Positions 44,175 through 53,013 of a stretch of 64,000 nt of DNA are shown here, piece by piece. Position 1 is the first letter of the stretch. Every line of letters begins with the position of its first letter. A model generated the notes under the pieces. It worked only from the letters and a program-made list of their open reading frames with translations, made no database searches and had not been told where the DNA came from. A program made the position numbers and the translations under genes. This DNA is from Chryseobacterium indologenes. GTDB lineage: Bacteria > Bacteroidota > Bacteroidia > Flavobacteriales > Weeksellaceae. The stretch covers positions 1-64,000 of the forward strand of contig LAZY01000019.1 in NCBI GenBank assembly GCA_001013295.1, in the 5' to 3' direction.

Positions 44175-44257
44175 CTTAAATAAAAGAACTTAACTTTTTG
44201 ATTTTTAACTATAATTCCGTAGTTTTATTTTAGTTAAGCATAATTTTAAAAAAACTA

Positions 44258-44680
44258 ATGATAAAGACCATTTTTATTCCAGCATATTTCAAGCCTATTC
44301 TGCAAAATGTAAGTGAAAATATTCCAACCGGAGAAACAAAACGAAATTGGTTAGGAGCTGAAAAGCCAATCACAAAAAGAATCGTATCTGAAAAAGTTGT
44401 TGGTTGGTCAGATTCGGAAATTGATGGAGAACGATTGTCTAATGATATAAACAGCGAAATGGAAAAGTGGTCTTCTAAAAATGTGAGAATTATCTCAATT
44501 TCTCCAATCACATCAGGTCGCTACAATTATCAATATAGTTCACAAGGTATTTCGAGTTCACCTCGGCTTTTATCTGATACAGAAAAAGTAAGTGGGGGTG
44601 GAAGCTATGGGTTCGGATATGGATACAGTTATACGGAAGGAGTGTTGATTTGTATTGAAATCATAGACGACAAAAACTAA
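44258..44680 (+). CDS. Hypothetical protein
   Basis: This 140-aa protein (MIKTIFIPAYFKPILQNV...) has a central W-x-x-S-E-I-D-G-E and a glycine/tyrosine-rich stretch near the C-terminus (GGGSYGFGYGYSYTEG) ending ICIEIID. There is no signal peptide. The family is not recognised, although the G/Y stretch is unusual. It follows a small RNA terminator by about 80 bp. Confidence 0.55.
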   Translation: MIKTIFIPAYFKPILQNVSENIPTGETKRNWLGAEKPITKRIVSEKVVGWSDSEIDGERLSNDINSEMEKWSSKNVRIISISPITSGRYNYQYSSQGISSSPRLLSDTEKVSGGGSYGFGYGYSYTEGVLICIEIIDDKN

Positions 44681-44771
44681 ACATTATTTTCAATATCATA
44701 GGAGCTATAGCAATAAAAATTCGTCAGAGAAATTGGGACTGTAAATTTACATTAATACAAAAAACTACTAA

Positions 44772-44801
44772 AGCAGCATCTCGTCAAAACAAAATGCTGC
44801 T
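44772..44801. terminator. Hairpin between convergent small genes
   Basis: AGCAGCAT (44772-44779) pairs with ATGCTGCT (44794-44801), with a 14-nt loop and no T-tract. It probably serves the 44258 gene and its convergent neighbour. Confidence 0.5.
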
Positions 44802-44825
44802 ATAAGAAAGTGCTCTAAGACAAAT

Positions 44826-45086
44826 TCAATTTTCGGTCATATAACCTCGCAAATGTCTTCCACATTTGCTATGTGAATTACATATCGTACATTCTCTGAA
44901 TACTAACTTTTTGAATTCTTTATAGTGTTGCAAACGGCAACTAAGTCTGCAAGAATACTTGTGCAATGTAAAAAAATAGTAGCTGTATTCCCCATCTGAA
45001 TTTTTTAGAAAAAATCGATAGTCACACCCTGATATATCAACTTTTACCAAATACATTTTCTTTTTGTATAAAATATTAATCTTCAT
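44826..45086 (-). CDS. Small cysteine/tyrosine-rich hypothetical protein
   Basis: This protein has about 86 residues from MKINILYKKK (45086). It contains CDYRFF, CRLSCRL and a closing CTICNSHSKCGRHL pattern, which may bind metal. It has no signal peptide and no family is recognised. It lies alone on the minus strand between plus-strand accessory genes. Confidence 0.45.
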   Translation of the reverse strand: MKINILYKKKMYLVKVDISGCDYRFFLKNSDGEYSYYFFTLHKYSCRLSCRLQHYKEFKKLVFRECTICNSHSKCGRHLRGYMTEN

Positions 45087-45342
45087 AAGTTTATAATTAA
45101 AGTACAACTATACGACCTACTTTAGTTAAATACTTTTTTGCTTATTTAAAAATATATATTATTGATTTGTAAGTGTATATGCTGTTTGTCTCGATTGATT
45201 TGTTAAACTTAAGTCTACTATGTTTCCGAATTAACTTATTGAAGTTATTCTTTATTCGTATTGTATAAATGAGATTTCGACTTTTTTAGGAAAGCATTAG
45301 ACTGTGAAGTAATATTTGTATATTTATGAAATAACTAAAACT

Positions 45343-45954
45343 ATGAAAATACCAAACGATAATTCCATTGAACAGCTTTTTATAAAGCCGACATTTTCTT
45401 ACTATAATCATCTAAAATTTATTATAAAGCAAGGTGACATTGTAAACAAAGAAATTTTTTCTGTTGCGGGTAAAGTTTATAATGGGATCTTTGCTCTTTT
45501 AGCCCAGATATCTGATAAAACTGTCTTCTGCAATGCCAATTTGATTGACTTCAGCAGCCATAAAGATTATGAAATCCAGCGGCAGGAGCAGCATGAACAA
45601 TATAATGTTCATAATCCTGAAGCAAATCAAACTGTGGTTCCAATTTTATATGAACATGAGCAATTTGTAAGTGTGTTGGAGAAGCAATTTATAAAATGGT
45701 GGGAAGAACATACTAGAGCTATTATAGTAAATAAGTATGGAGATCTTAAAAATGCAAACTCCATATGCCAATTTGCGAGACAAGTCCGAAATTCTTTTGG
45801 GCATTCACAGGTTAATGTCACTGTAAGTAATTGTCCATACCCGATTTGGAACGGGTTAAATCTAAAAAATTGTAATGGACAAAATATACACTCACTATTA
45901 ACCATTGCCGACTTTATCAACTTTTGGATAGAATTCGAGAATTTAGAATTGTAA
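45343..45954 (+). CDS. HEPN-domain protein (putative RNase), partner of KAP NTPase
   Basis: This 203-aa protein starts at MKIPNDNSIEQ (45343); upstream in-frame codons begin only at a TTG. It is helical throughout with the HEPN active-site signature R149-NSFG-H154 (R-x4-H) near the C-terminal third, as in the pEK499-p136-like HEPN group. HEPN proteins are metal-independent RNases in many defence and toxin systems. The KAP NTPase follows 83 bp downstream on the same strand, suggesting a two-gene system. Confidence 0.75.
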   Translation: MKIPNDNSIEQLFIKPTFSYYNHLKFIIKQGDIVNKEIFSVAGKVYNGIFALLAQISDKTVFCNANLIDFSSHKDYEIQRQEQHEQYNVHNPEANQTVVPILYEHEQFVSVLEKQFIKWWEEHTRAIIVNKYGDLKNANSICQFARQVRNSFGHSQVNVTVSNCPYPIWNGLNLKNCNGQNIHSLLTIADFINFWIEFENLEL

Positions 45955-46037
45955 TTTACTTTTTAAGCAGTAATAGTTTGAATATAAAATAAAAGCAAAT
46001 AGTAAACTCTCACGGTTTTTAAACTTTAACAAAACAA

Positions 46038-47921
46038 ATGGACAATAAACATATCATTGAATATCTAGATTATTATATTAACTCAGATAATATCAATTTT
46101 GCTGTACTACTAAAGGGCAGCTGGGGGGCTGGTAAAACTTTATTTATAAAAAAATTAATTGAAAAATGGAGTACTCCGGACATTGCTGCAGACGAATTTG
46201 TAGGTCTCAATCCTATCTATGTTTCTTTAAATGGCGTTAGTGAAAAGAAGGAAATTATTTTAAAACTAAAAGAGAAAATTAATCCTTTTCTACATTCAAA
46301 AGGTGTAAAAGTAGCATCTGCGATCCTAAAAGGTTTCATTAAATCGACATTAAAAATTGATTTGGATATTGATGGAGATGGAAATGATGATGCAAGCGCA
46401 AATATAAATTTTGATCCGATTTCGATTTTTAAGGCAGAAAACGAAAATATCAAAGGTAACAGGATTATCATTTTTGACGATATTGAAAGGTGTAAAATTC
46501 CAGTTGATGAAATATATGGATTTATTAATGATTTTGTAGAGCATTCAAAATGTAAAATTATTTTGATTTCTGATGAAGATAAAATCATTGAAAGAGATAA
46601 GGAGGAAAAAAATTTAACCCCTTATGCTTCGTTTAAGGAGAAAATAATTGGCCAAGTGTTTGAGATCAAACCGAACACGGAGGAGGCAGTTCAATATTTT
46701 ATTAATCTTTTAAAACCAGAAACTCAAGCTGTGTTAAATGCAAATAAAGCATTAATATTTAGTGTTTTCAATGCTTCAAATGCTAAAAATCTGAGAGTTC
46801 TGCAGCGTGCTTTATTTAATTATGAAAGACTTTTAAATCTGCTAGACCAGGATCTTAAAAAAGATGCTGAAAATTATGAACTACTCACGAGAAGTTTATT
46901 GGGATATTATTTGATATTTCATATTGAGTATAATACCGGCAATTTGAATATTGTGGATTTTCAGCAATTATTCATCGGAGATGAAAAAAAATACGATTAC
47001 CAAAGCTATGAAGAGGCAATCAAATCTTACAGTTTGCTTCATTCCACAAAGCTATTTACGGCAGAGAAATTACTTGGATTCATTAGTCACGGTAATTATG
47101 AAGAGTTGATAGTTGAACTAAATAACTGTTCAATTTTTCGTCCGGCTGAGGAAAAAGATTGGGAAAAGTTGTGGTATTGGAAATTTTTAGAGGATAGAGT
47201 CTATACAGAAATTTTAGCAAAAGTTGAGAAAGAATTCTTTGAAGAGGGAAATTTACACTTTACTGAAGTCTTACATATTTCAGGTATATTATTGAATTTA
47301 ATTGATAATGAATTATACAATCGCAGCACAAAAGCAAATATTATTAGTAGAGCAAAAGTACTGTTTGCTGCTTGCGAAGAGCTTAAGGATGTTACGGATG
47401 TACACCTGTTATTAAGGGGTTCATGGAGAAAGTCTTATGCGTCGGAGCATACGTCTGAGTTTCAAGAAATATTAAAATCTTTAAAAGACCATATTAAACA
47501 AAATCAATCGAAATCAGCAACCGATTTTGTAAAAGCCACACTTTTAGGTTTAGGTGATGACAATGTTGATCAGTTGTATGATAAATTTCAAAAATATGAC
47601 TGGTCAACAGGTAATTTGTTAGAAAGAACATCAATTCTTAAAACTATTTCAGCTGAAGAATTTTCGGAAGTAATATTTAAATTAAACAATGAGTCAATCT
47701 TTAATTTAAATGGCTATTTTAATTATCGTTATTTTCCTGAAAAGACTTTTGCAAATGCAAAAATTGAGGATTATCATAGATCGGAGTTCGAATTTATAAG
47801 TTCTCTTAGAACAATCTTGATCGAAAAGCATTCTAAATTGGTGGGTGAGCCTATTAAAGCAATAACAATCAAAAACTTTATTGATGATCTGGAGAAGATT
47901 TCGCTAAGATTAAATAAGTAA
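46038..47921 (+). CDS. KAP-family P-loop NTPase
   Basis: This 627-aa protein has Walker A G27-SWGAGK-T34 and Walker B IIIFDDIER (143-151) in the KAP spacing, a sensor-like KCKIILISDEDKI, then a long helical C-terminal half with no recognised domain. Many KAP proteins carry inserted membrane helices; none is seen here, so it is probably cytosolic. KAP NTPases occur in several anti-phage contexts. Pairing with an upstream HEPN gene suggests the NTPase senses or holds back the RNase. Confidence 0.85.
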   Translation: MDNKHIIEYLDYYINSDNINFAVLLKGSWGAGKTLFIKKLIEKWSTPDIAADEFVGLNPIYVSLNGVSEKKEIILKLKEKINPFLHSKGVKVASAILKGFIKSTLKIDLDIDGDGNDDASANINFDPISIFKAENENIKGNRIIIFDDIERCKIPVDEIYGFINDFVEHSKCKIILISDEDKIIERDKEEKNLTPYASFKEKIIGQVFEIKPNTEEAVQYFINLLKPETQAVLNANKALIFSVFNASNAKNLRVLQRALFNYERLLNLLDQDLKKDAENYELLTRSLLGYYLIFHIEYNTGNLNIVDFQQLFIGDEKKYDYQSYEEAIKSYSLLHSTKLFTAEKLLGFISHGNYEELIVELNNCSIFRPAEEKDWEKLWYWKFLEDRVYTEILAKVEKEFFEEGNLHFTEVLHISGILLNLIDNELYNRSTKANIISRAKVLFAACEELKDVTDVHLLLRGSWRKSYASEHTSEFQEILKSLKDHIKQNQSKSATDFVKATLLGLGDDNVDQLYDKFQKYDWSTGNLLERTSILKTISAEEFSEVIFKLNNESIFNLNGYFNYRYFPEKTFANAKIEDYHRSEFEFISSLRTILIEKHSKLVGEPIKAITIKNFIDDLEKISLRLNK

Positions 47922-47983
47922 TATTTTAAGAAGTATTTTTTTTATATAATTATTTGGTGCTGTACGAACTACTATTAGTTGTC

Positions 47984-48059
47984 AAGTGCCAATTATCGAT
48001 TATGATGCAGTTAACTAATCTGAAATGTGTTTGTCCCTATCGATGGTTAACTGACACTT
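47984..48059. repeat. Imperfect long inverted repeat after the KAP gene
   Basis: AAGTGCCAATTATCGAT (47984-48000) is complementary, with a 4-nt gap, to the arm at 48039-48059. The loop is about 38 nt. It lies between convergent genes; it may be a terminator or a boundary of the accessory block. Confidence 0.45.
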
Positions 48060-48061
48060 AA

Positions 48062-48766
48062 TCAATGTATATTATTTTCTTTTTTCCAAACTGCCAATTC
48101 TTTAGGGTGCTCCTTGTCATTGGGATAATTTTCTTTTATGAACTCGAATTGCTTTTTGGTGAGCAATACCATTCTTCCATCATTTTGGGATGATATAGGG
48201 TAAAATCTTTCTTCACTATTCTGTATTTCTAATTCTTCGTTCAACATCTCGATAAACCTGACGTAAGCAATGTTCCAATCCTGCTTACTAAAATTATTGT
48301 CAAAAGCAATATATTCTCTGCTGTTCAATTCTATTGTATGTCTCCAATGCTTTTCATTTTGAAAGCTTTTTTCATTGGAATAATTTAATTTCAAGCCCAG
48401 TTTCTCAAAGACAGGTTTTACAGTTTTCAAGTAATTTATCAAGCCTCCAACTTTAAAGAGTTCTTCACTATCAATAAAATAAAAACGGTTATCCAGAAAT
48501 TCCAGTGTCTCTCCTCGGAGTGCACCTTCAAAAAAATTATTCTCATTATAAGCTCGGGCTAATTCCTCTTTTTCATCATTAAGGTCAGACTTTTCTGTCA
48601 GATTAAAGAAATTGAGTTTTTCCAGTTTATTAACGATTTCTGTCCCGTTGGATTTTCTTTTTTTTATATTTATAGTAGGTTTTACGGCGATGGAATTACT
48701 GTTTTCTAATTTTGAATTGCATCCAAGTGCAAAAAAGCTGAAAATTAGGTAATGAATTTTTTTCAT
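48062..48766 (-). CDS. Lipoprotein of unknown function
   Basis: This 234-aa protein has a signal peptide with lipobox FALGC (Cys16) and an acidic N-terminal region. The C-terminal part holds a YFIDSEELFKVGGL segment and a terminal LTKKQFEFIKENYP. It is distinct from the neighbour at 48912. I recognise no family. Position next to a DUF4253 lipoprotein raises an immunity-type possibility. Confidence 0.6.
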   Translation of the reverse strand: MKKIHYLIFSFFALGCNSKLENSNSIAVKPTINIKKRKSNGTEIVNKLEKLNFFNLTEKSDLNDEKEELARAYNENNFFEGALRGETLEFLDNRFYFIDSEELFKVGGLINYLKTVKPVFEKLGLKLNYSNEKSFQNEKHWRHTIELNSREYIAFDNNFSKQDWNIAYVRFIEMLNEELEIQNSEERFYPISSQNDGRMVLLTKKQFEFIKENYPNDKEHPKELAVWKKENNIH

Positions 48767-48911
48767 TTTGTTTATTACTTGAGAATTTATAGGGAAAGAA
48801 TTAGAACTTTAAATCTTAATTTCAAAATAGATAATACTTATCGACACTAAAAATTGCGGATTTGAATAAAATATGAGGATTCTTTTAATTGTTGCTTTGA
48901 AATGATACACA

Positions 48912-49592
48912 CTAGTCCCACCAAAGGAAAAATTCATTAGAATCTGCAAGTGATTTCTCCAATTCCTCTATACTTCCAACACCTTGGTCTACGATGTCGG
49001 GACAAAAATCATAGACTTCTTTTGCAAATTTCGGAATGTTTGCGGGTTTATTTTTAAACTTCCCAGAAACAAAATCAGGGCCGACTGCCTCCAGCTCAAT
49101 CCCGTATTTGGAATCCCAATCTTTTAATTTATTGATTATCATTTGGGTGTCAATATCATAGTTTACGCCATTTGTTGCTTCAAAGAGCAATGGTTCCAAC
49201 TTATTATTAGATTGGAGAATAGTAATTATATCATCTTCATTACCGTAATTTTCTGCGGATTTGTAAACAATCAATTTCTTATCTTTCAGTTCCCGTGCGA
49301 ATTTTTTGACAATTAGATCTGCATTTTCAGCTTTTGCCCTAATTATTATTGCCGCCGGTAAATTTTTTGAGTAATTTTTGAGATTTCGAAAATACTCAAA
49401 AAGAATCTCCCTGTCTTTATTCCCTTTTGCCACTTCAAAAACACCCATTGACAATCCTTTAATTTTTTCCGCAGTTCCTTGGTCTAAATTGATTTCTTGG
49501 GTGAGCTTTATCTCATTAGCATTAAGATTCTTGGTCTTCTCACAAGAAACAAATACTAAAAGACATAATAAGTTAATAATGATACTTTTCAT
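48912..49592 (-). CDS. DUF4253 lipoprotein
   Basis: This 226-aa protein has a lipobox (FVSC, Cys17) and a C-terminal DUF4253 pattern: LKDWDSKYGIELEAVGPDFV, FAKEVYDFCPDIVDQG, and a final WWD. DUF4253 proteins are often found beside toxin and immunity genes, but function is not established. It lies 145 bp upstream of the next lipoprotein on the same strand. The 49593-50067 stretch upstream is AT-rich and shows no gene or strong structure. Confidence 0.75.
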   Translation of the reverse strand: MKSIIINLLCLLVFVSCEKTKNLNANEIKLTQEINLDQGTAEKIKGLSMGVFEVAKGNKDREILFEYFRNLKNYSKNLPAAIIIRAKAENADLIVKKFARELKDKKLIVYKSAENYGNEDDIITILQSNNKLEPLLFEATNGVNYDIDTQMIINKLKDWDSKYGIELEAVGPDFVSGKFKNKPANIPKFAKEVYDFCPDIVDQGVGSIEELEKSLADSNEFFLWWD

Positions 49593-50067
49593 TTGTGTTT
49601 TATATTATCTATTGATAATGAATTCATGTTCATCAAATATTGCAAAAAAGCAAAGTTTATAATGAATATTTATCTTTTATAGCAAGAAATTTACGAAAAA
49701 TTATATTAGTTATAAAAATTTTTTAACACTTCACTTTTTAGTGTTGTTTTTGAGAATTTATTATATCAATGTTTAATAATAAGGAAAAAAAGAACAAACA
49801 TATTTTAAGATAAGTGATACAGGGTTCAATGTCATAGTAATACCACAATTACTTAAAAGCCTATCAATAGGTTTTCTAATAGCAACTATAATCCTAAATC
49901 TATCTTATCTCCAGTACTAAAACAACGCAGATAAAATTGAACTTTAAATGTTACATGAACTCAACCATATCTAGAAATCTTAAAATTATATAAATTCAAA
50001 ATATTAAAATATAAATTTTCAAGCCTTTTTCATCAATACTTTTGATCGATCAAAAAAATAAATAATT

Positions 50068-50349
50068 ATGAAAAAAGCAATTTTATTAGCTGCCTTCGGA
50101 GTAGCTGGGTTAGTAAGTGCCAAAACAGCTGACTTAAAAATTTCAGAGAAACAAGTTGAAAAAATTGAAAAAACTAAAACTTCTTTTCAGCTTTGCGGAG
50201 TCAACGTTAATTTTTATGATAGTGAAGGGAACTGGACAGGCTCTCAATGGTTCGTAACTGATGCTCCAACGCTTTCATCTTGTCAAGTATTTCAAACTAT
50301 TGTCAAATGGAATTTATCGCAGGCAGGCTATACTGTTACGGCTGAATAG
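50068..50349 (+). CDS. Small secreted protein
   Basis: This 93-aa protein has a signal peptide ending at about VSAK. The mature part begins with a Lys/Glu-rich stretch, then CGVNVNFYDSEGNWTGSQWF and a closing SSCQVFQ...GYTV. Two cysteines could pair. Small secreted proteins like this often precede GLPGLI genes in Chryseobacterium. Function is unknown; it starts the two-gene unit with the GLPGLI protein 2 bp downstream. Confidence 0.7.
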   Translation: MKKAILLAAFGVAGLVSAKTADLKISEKQVEKIEKTKTSFQLCGVNVNFYDSEGNWTGSQWFVTDAPTLSSCQVFQTIVKWNLSQAGYTVTAE

Positions 50350-50351
50350 TT

Positions 50352-51125
50352 ATGAATTTAAAAAAAATAGCTTTTACGATTTTTTTCGTAATGTTTTTTT
50401 TACATGGACTTGCACAGCAAGTCCATGTAAAATATTATCATGTCAGATCACCTATTGCGACTTTGTACGAAGACCTCTATGTGAAAGATAATGATGTTAT
50501 ATCCATTCAGGATTCTATTATTAATTTTAATTCGGGAGGTACTACTTCGGCAGTTAAGCAGACAGGAAAGCCGGTAAGTAAAAACTATTTTATTTCAAAA
50601 CTTAAAGACAACGGCAAAACAAAAGATTTCTTTTTTACAGGCTTAGACAGAGATACAAAGTATTTTATTCATGATAATGTTGCTAAACCAGTATGGAAGA
50701 TCGACGAAACAAAAACAAAAAAGATTCTTGGATATGATTGCATAAAGGCAACCGCCAATTTTAGAGGATCGGAGGTCACAGCGTATTTTACCAAAGAATT
50801 ACCATATTCGGCAGGGCCTTTTAAATTCTTTGGCTTGCCAGGGGTAATATTAGATATCAGAGAGGACAATAAAAATTTCAATATATGGAAGGCTGAAAAA
50901 GTGGAATTATCAGTCGATCCAACCATTAATTTTACCCCTAAGCTAAGCAGTTATCCCAAAATGACTATGAAGGAATTTATAGATATGAAAGAAGGATCAC
51001 AAAATAAAGAAATGTCAGACATTTTAAGTAAGATGCCACAGGGTACAAGACTGGATAACGGAATATCAAAAAAGAGACTTGGTTTGGAAAAATCATTTGA
51101 ATGGGAGCTACTGTACTCTCATTAG
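50352..51125 (+). CDS. GLPGLI family secreted protein
   Basis: This 257-aa protein has a signal peptide ending HGLAQ and the family hallmark FFGLPGVILDI near residue 160, with PYSAGPFKF just before it. The family is widespread in Bacteroidota and its function is unknown. It is co-transcribed with the secreted peptide upstream and ends in a good terminator. Confidence 0.9.
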   Translation: MNLKKIAFTIFFVMFFLHGLAQQVHVKYYHVRSPIATLYEDLYVKDNDVISIQDSIINFNSGGTTSAVKQTGKPVSKNYFISKLKDNGKTKDFFFTGLDRDTKYFIHDNVAKPVWKIDETKTKKILGYDCIKATANFRGSEVTAYFTKELPYSAGPFKFFGLPGVILDIREDNKNFNIWKAEKVELSVDPTINFTPKLSSYPKMTMKEFIDMKEGSQNKEMSDILSKMPQGTRLDNGISKKRLGLEKSFEWELLYSH

Positions 51126-51138
51126 TAGTATAATTGTA

Positions 51139-51168
51139 AAAAGGCACTGTAAAAGTGCCTTTTATTTT
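51139..51168 (+). terminator. Terminator of the GLPGLI operon
   Basis: GGCACT-GTAAA-AGTGCC (51143-51159) is followed by a TTTTATTTTT tract. Confidence 0.85.
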
Positions 51169-51560
51169 TCTATATTAATGGTTTTTACGATTACTACTAT
51201 TTTTACGGTTACCTTTGTATAATCCCGTTGGGCTAAAAATTTTTTTTTCTGAAGGTTATATGACTCAAATATAAATAAACCGACATATTGGTTGTAATTA
51301 CTTTCTATTATTTCTTTTCTACAGAAGCTGTAAATGAATTGATGACAGGTCACACTTACTGTTAGTTTCATGATTCTTAAAATCGTAGTGTCTTTGAAAA
51401 AGATAACGAAACGAAGGTTAAGCTTCAACAAAAACCTAGCATTTTTACCTACACCGATATTGAGGCTGATAAGAATGAATCTTTAATGTCAAGTTTTATT
51501 TTATACTCAACACTTTATGTAAATGTATATAGATCTAAAAAACAAAAGGACACTTTTAAT
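51169..51560. other. Decayed coding remnants between GLPGLI and the broken S41 gene
   Basis: No intact gene is convincing. Plus-strand codons at about 51390-51560 read QQKPSIFTYTDIEADKNESL, resembling the middle of a second secreted protein (perhaps GLPGLI-like), with a stop upstream. An antisense frame (51162-51371, MKLTVSVTCHQF...) is open but has no family signature. Together with the frameshifted S41 gene this suggests a decaying segment. Confidence 0.4.
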
Positions 51561-52052
51561 ATGAAATATAACTATCTTGTTTTTTTTGATATTTTTATTA
51601 TTTGCTCAAAATATACAAGCTCAACAATCGGATGAGCAGGCAAAAATATTGATTAGCGAACAGGCAAAAAGTGAAGTTCTGGGTTCGCTTTTTCAAAAGC
51701 TAAATGATTATTATGTTTTTCCTGAGGTCGCCGTCAAAGTTGAAAATACACTCAAGCATGCAAAAAGAAAGGCTACTATTTAAAAATTAACGATGCTAAA
51801 ACCTTTGCAGAAACTTTAACCAATCAACTTCTTTCGATTACTCACGATAAATATTTGAGAGTATCTTACCATGAAGAGGATTACAATCGGTCACAAACAT
51901 TGATGGAGGCTGAAAAAGAGAAGGTAGAAAAGGTCCGACGATTTAGAATTCAGAAAAATTTTGGATTTACGAAAATTGATATACTGGAGGGAAATATCGG
52001 ATATGAAAATAGATGCATGAGAGATTCGACAGAAACAGCACAGTTTCATTAA
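51561..52052 (+). pseudogene. Frameshifted, truncated S41-family peptidase
   Basis: ATG at 51561 gives MKYNYLV, then the frame shifts in a T8 run (about 51579-51587). The +1 frame resumes FLLFAQNIQAQQSDEQ and the S41 N-terminal domain (LFQKLNDYYVFPEVAVKV). A second shift near 51775 restores KGYYLKINDAKTFAETL through FGFTKIDILEGNIGY. The catalytic protease domain that should follow is absent; a short unrelated tail ends at 52052. The gene is clearly dead. Confidence 0.8.
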
Positions 52053-52089
52053 AAATTTAATATTGGCAAATTTCATTGTATTTTTGCGT

Positions 52090-52166
52090 TTAACTATTCT
52101 TACAAAAAATCCATTATAATTAAATTTAATTGTTGCAATCTTCCTGTTTTGAGGAAGGTTTTTGTT
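52090..52166 (+). ncRNA. Possible small RNA or orphan transcript
   Basis: A TATTTTTG box (52079-52086) is followed after about 55 nt by terminator CTTCCT-N6-AGGAAG (52140-52157) with a T-tract. No open frame lies between. It resembles the two other short units only in length and terminator; the -33 element is not evident. Confidence 0.3.
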
Positions 52167-52338
52167 TTGAATGTTCTATTGAGTAAATATTGAGAAATCT
52201 CAATTATAAAGATTGATTTTTTATAGTTAAATAGGTTTTATTCTCTCAAAATTACAACAAGATTAAAGATAAGATATTTCCTTTTATCAATTGAAGCTTT
52301 TAAAGCAAATAGGTCGGATTAGGGAGTTTCAGTACATA

Positions 52339-52386
52339 ATATACGAATTTCGGTATATTTTATGGCTGTTTGTGGCTTTACATTTG
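52339..52386 (+). promoter_or_regulatory. Promoter with palindromic operator of the peroxidase operon
   Basis: A TACATTTG -7 box (52379-52386) lies 72 bp upstream of the first gene. A palindrome ATATAC-N8-GTATAT (52339-52358) sits at the -30 region, suggesting a dimeric regulator. The rest of 52167-52458 shows nothing else. Confidence 0.5.
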
Positions 52387-52458
52387 TAGTAAACTCTTTA
52401 AGATTATTGTTTCATCTTGAAAAATAATGTGAATTAGTATTGATCAAAAATCTGAATT

Positions 52459-53010
52459 ATGAGTTTCATAGACAAAGTAAAATTGGCTGCCGAGTTAGCA
52501 AAGGCGAATTTCAGTGAAGGTATCGATGATGGTTATGACCATTCCACTACATCTGCCGGAAAAAAAGGGTTAAGATCCGGACGTGTATCTGAGTTAACTG
52601 CGATGGCAGACCTAAAACCTGGAGGTGCAGAAAATCTCAGAACCATAATGGAAATTGCAGGTGGGGATCTGAAAGGCGCAACCAAAGTAGGAACCCTGCA
52701 TGACCTTCGTATAGTTTTGTTTGATAACGATACCAAGATTCTTTTCTGTACGGCATACGATGGTGATTGGGATGCTTATATTGATGATTTCGCCACAAAA
52801 ATTCCGCAGCTGATGGACATCATTTTTGGGAATGTAGAAGGCTGGCCAGGCATAAAAAACCCGAGTGTAAAACAGTTTATTCTAGACCATCAGATTACCG
52901 CGACAGGTTGGTATGTAGGTGTTCCGCATCTTACGGTGAATGATATAAGGAGAAATGATAAAATCATTAAAGGACTGAATAAGGCAATTGACGAAGCAAA
53001 TAAAATCTAA
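52459..53010 (+). CDS. Unknown protein of the DyP peroxidase operon
   Basis: This 183-aa soluble protein contains VSELTAMADLKPGGAENLRT, HDLRIVLFDNDTKILFCTAYDGDWDAY (given in part) and a closing DIRRNDKIIKGLNKAI. The FCTAYDGDWDAYIDDF block resembles segments found beside DyP-type peroxidases, where some act as partner proteins. It has no signal peptide. It ends 3 bp before the peroxidase gene. Confidence 0.65.
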   Translation: MSFIDKVKLAAELAKANFSEGIDDGYDHSTTSAGKKGLRSGRVSELTAMADLKPGGAENLRTIMEIAGGDLKGATKVGTLHDLRIVLFDNDTKILFCTAYDGDWDAYIDDFATKIPQLMDIIFGNVEGWPGIKNPSVKQFILDHQITATGWYVGVPHLTVNDIRRNDKIIKGLNKAIDEANKI

Positions 53011-53013
53011 CCT

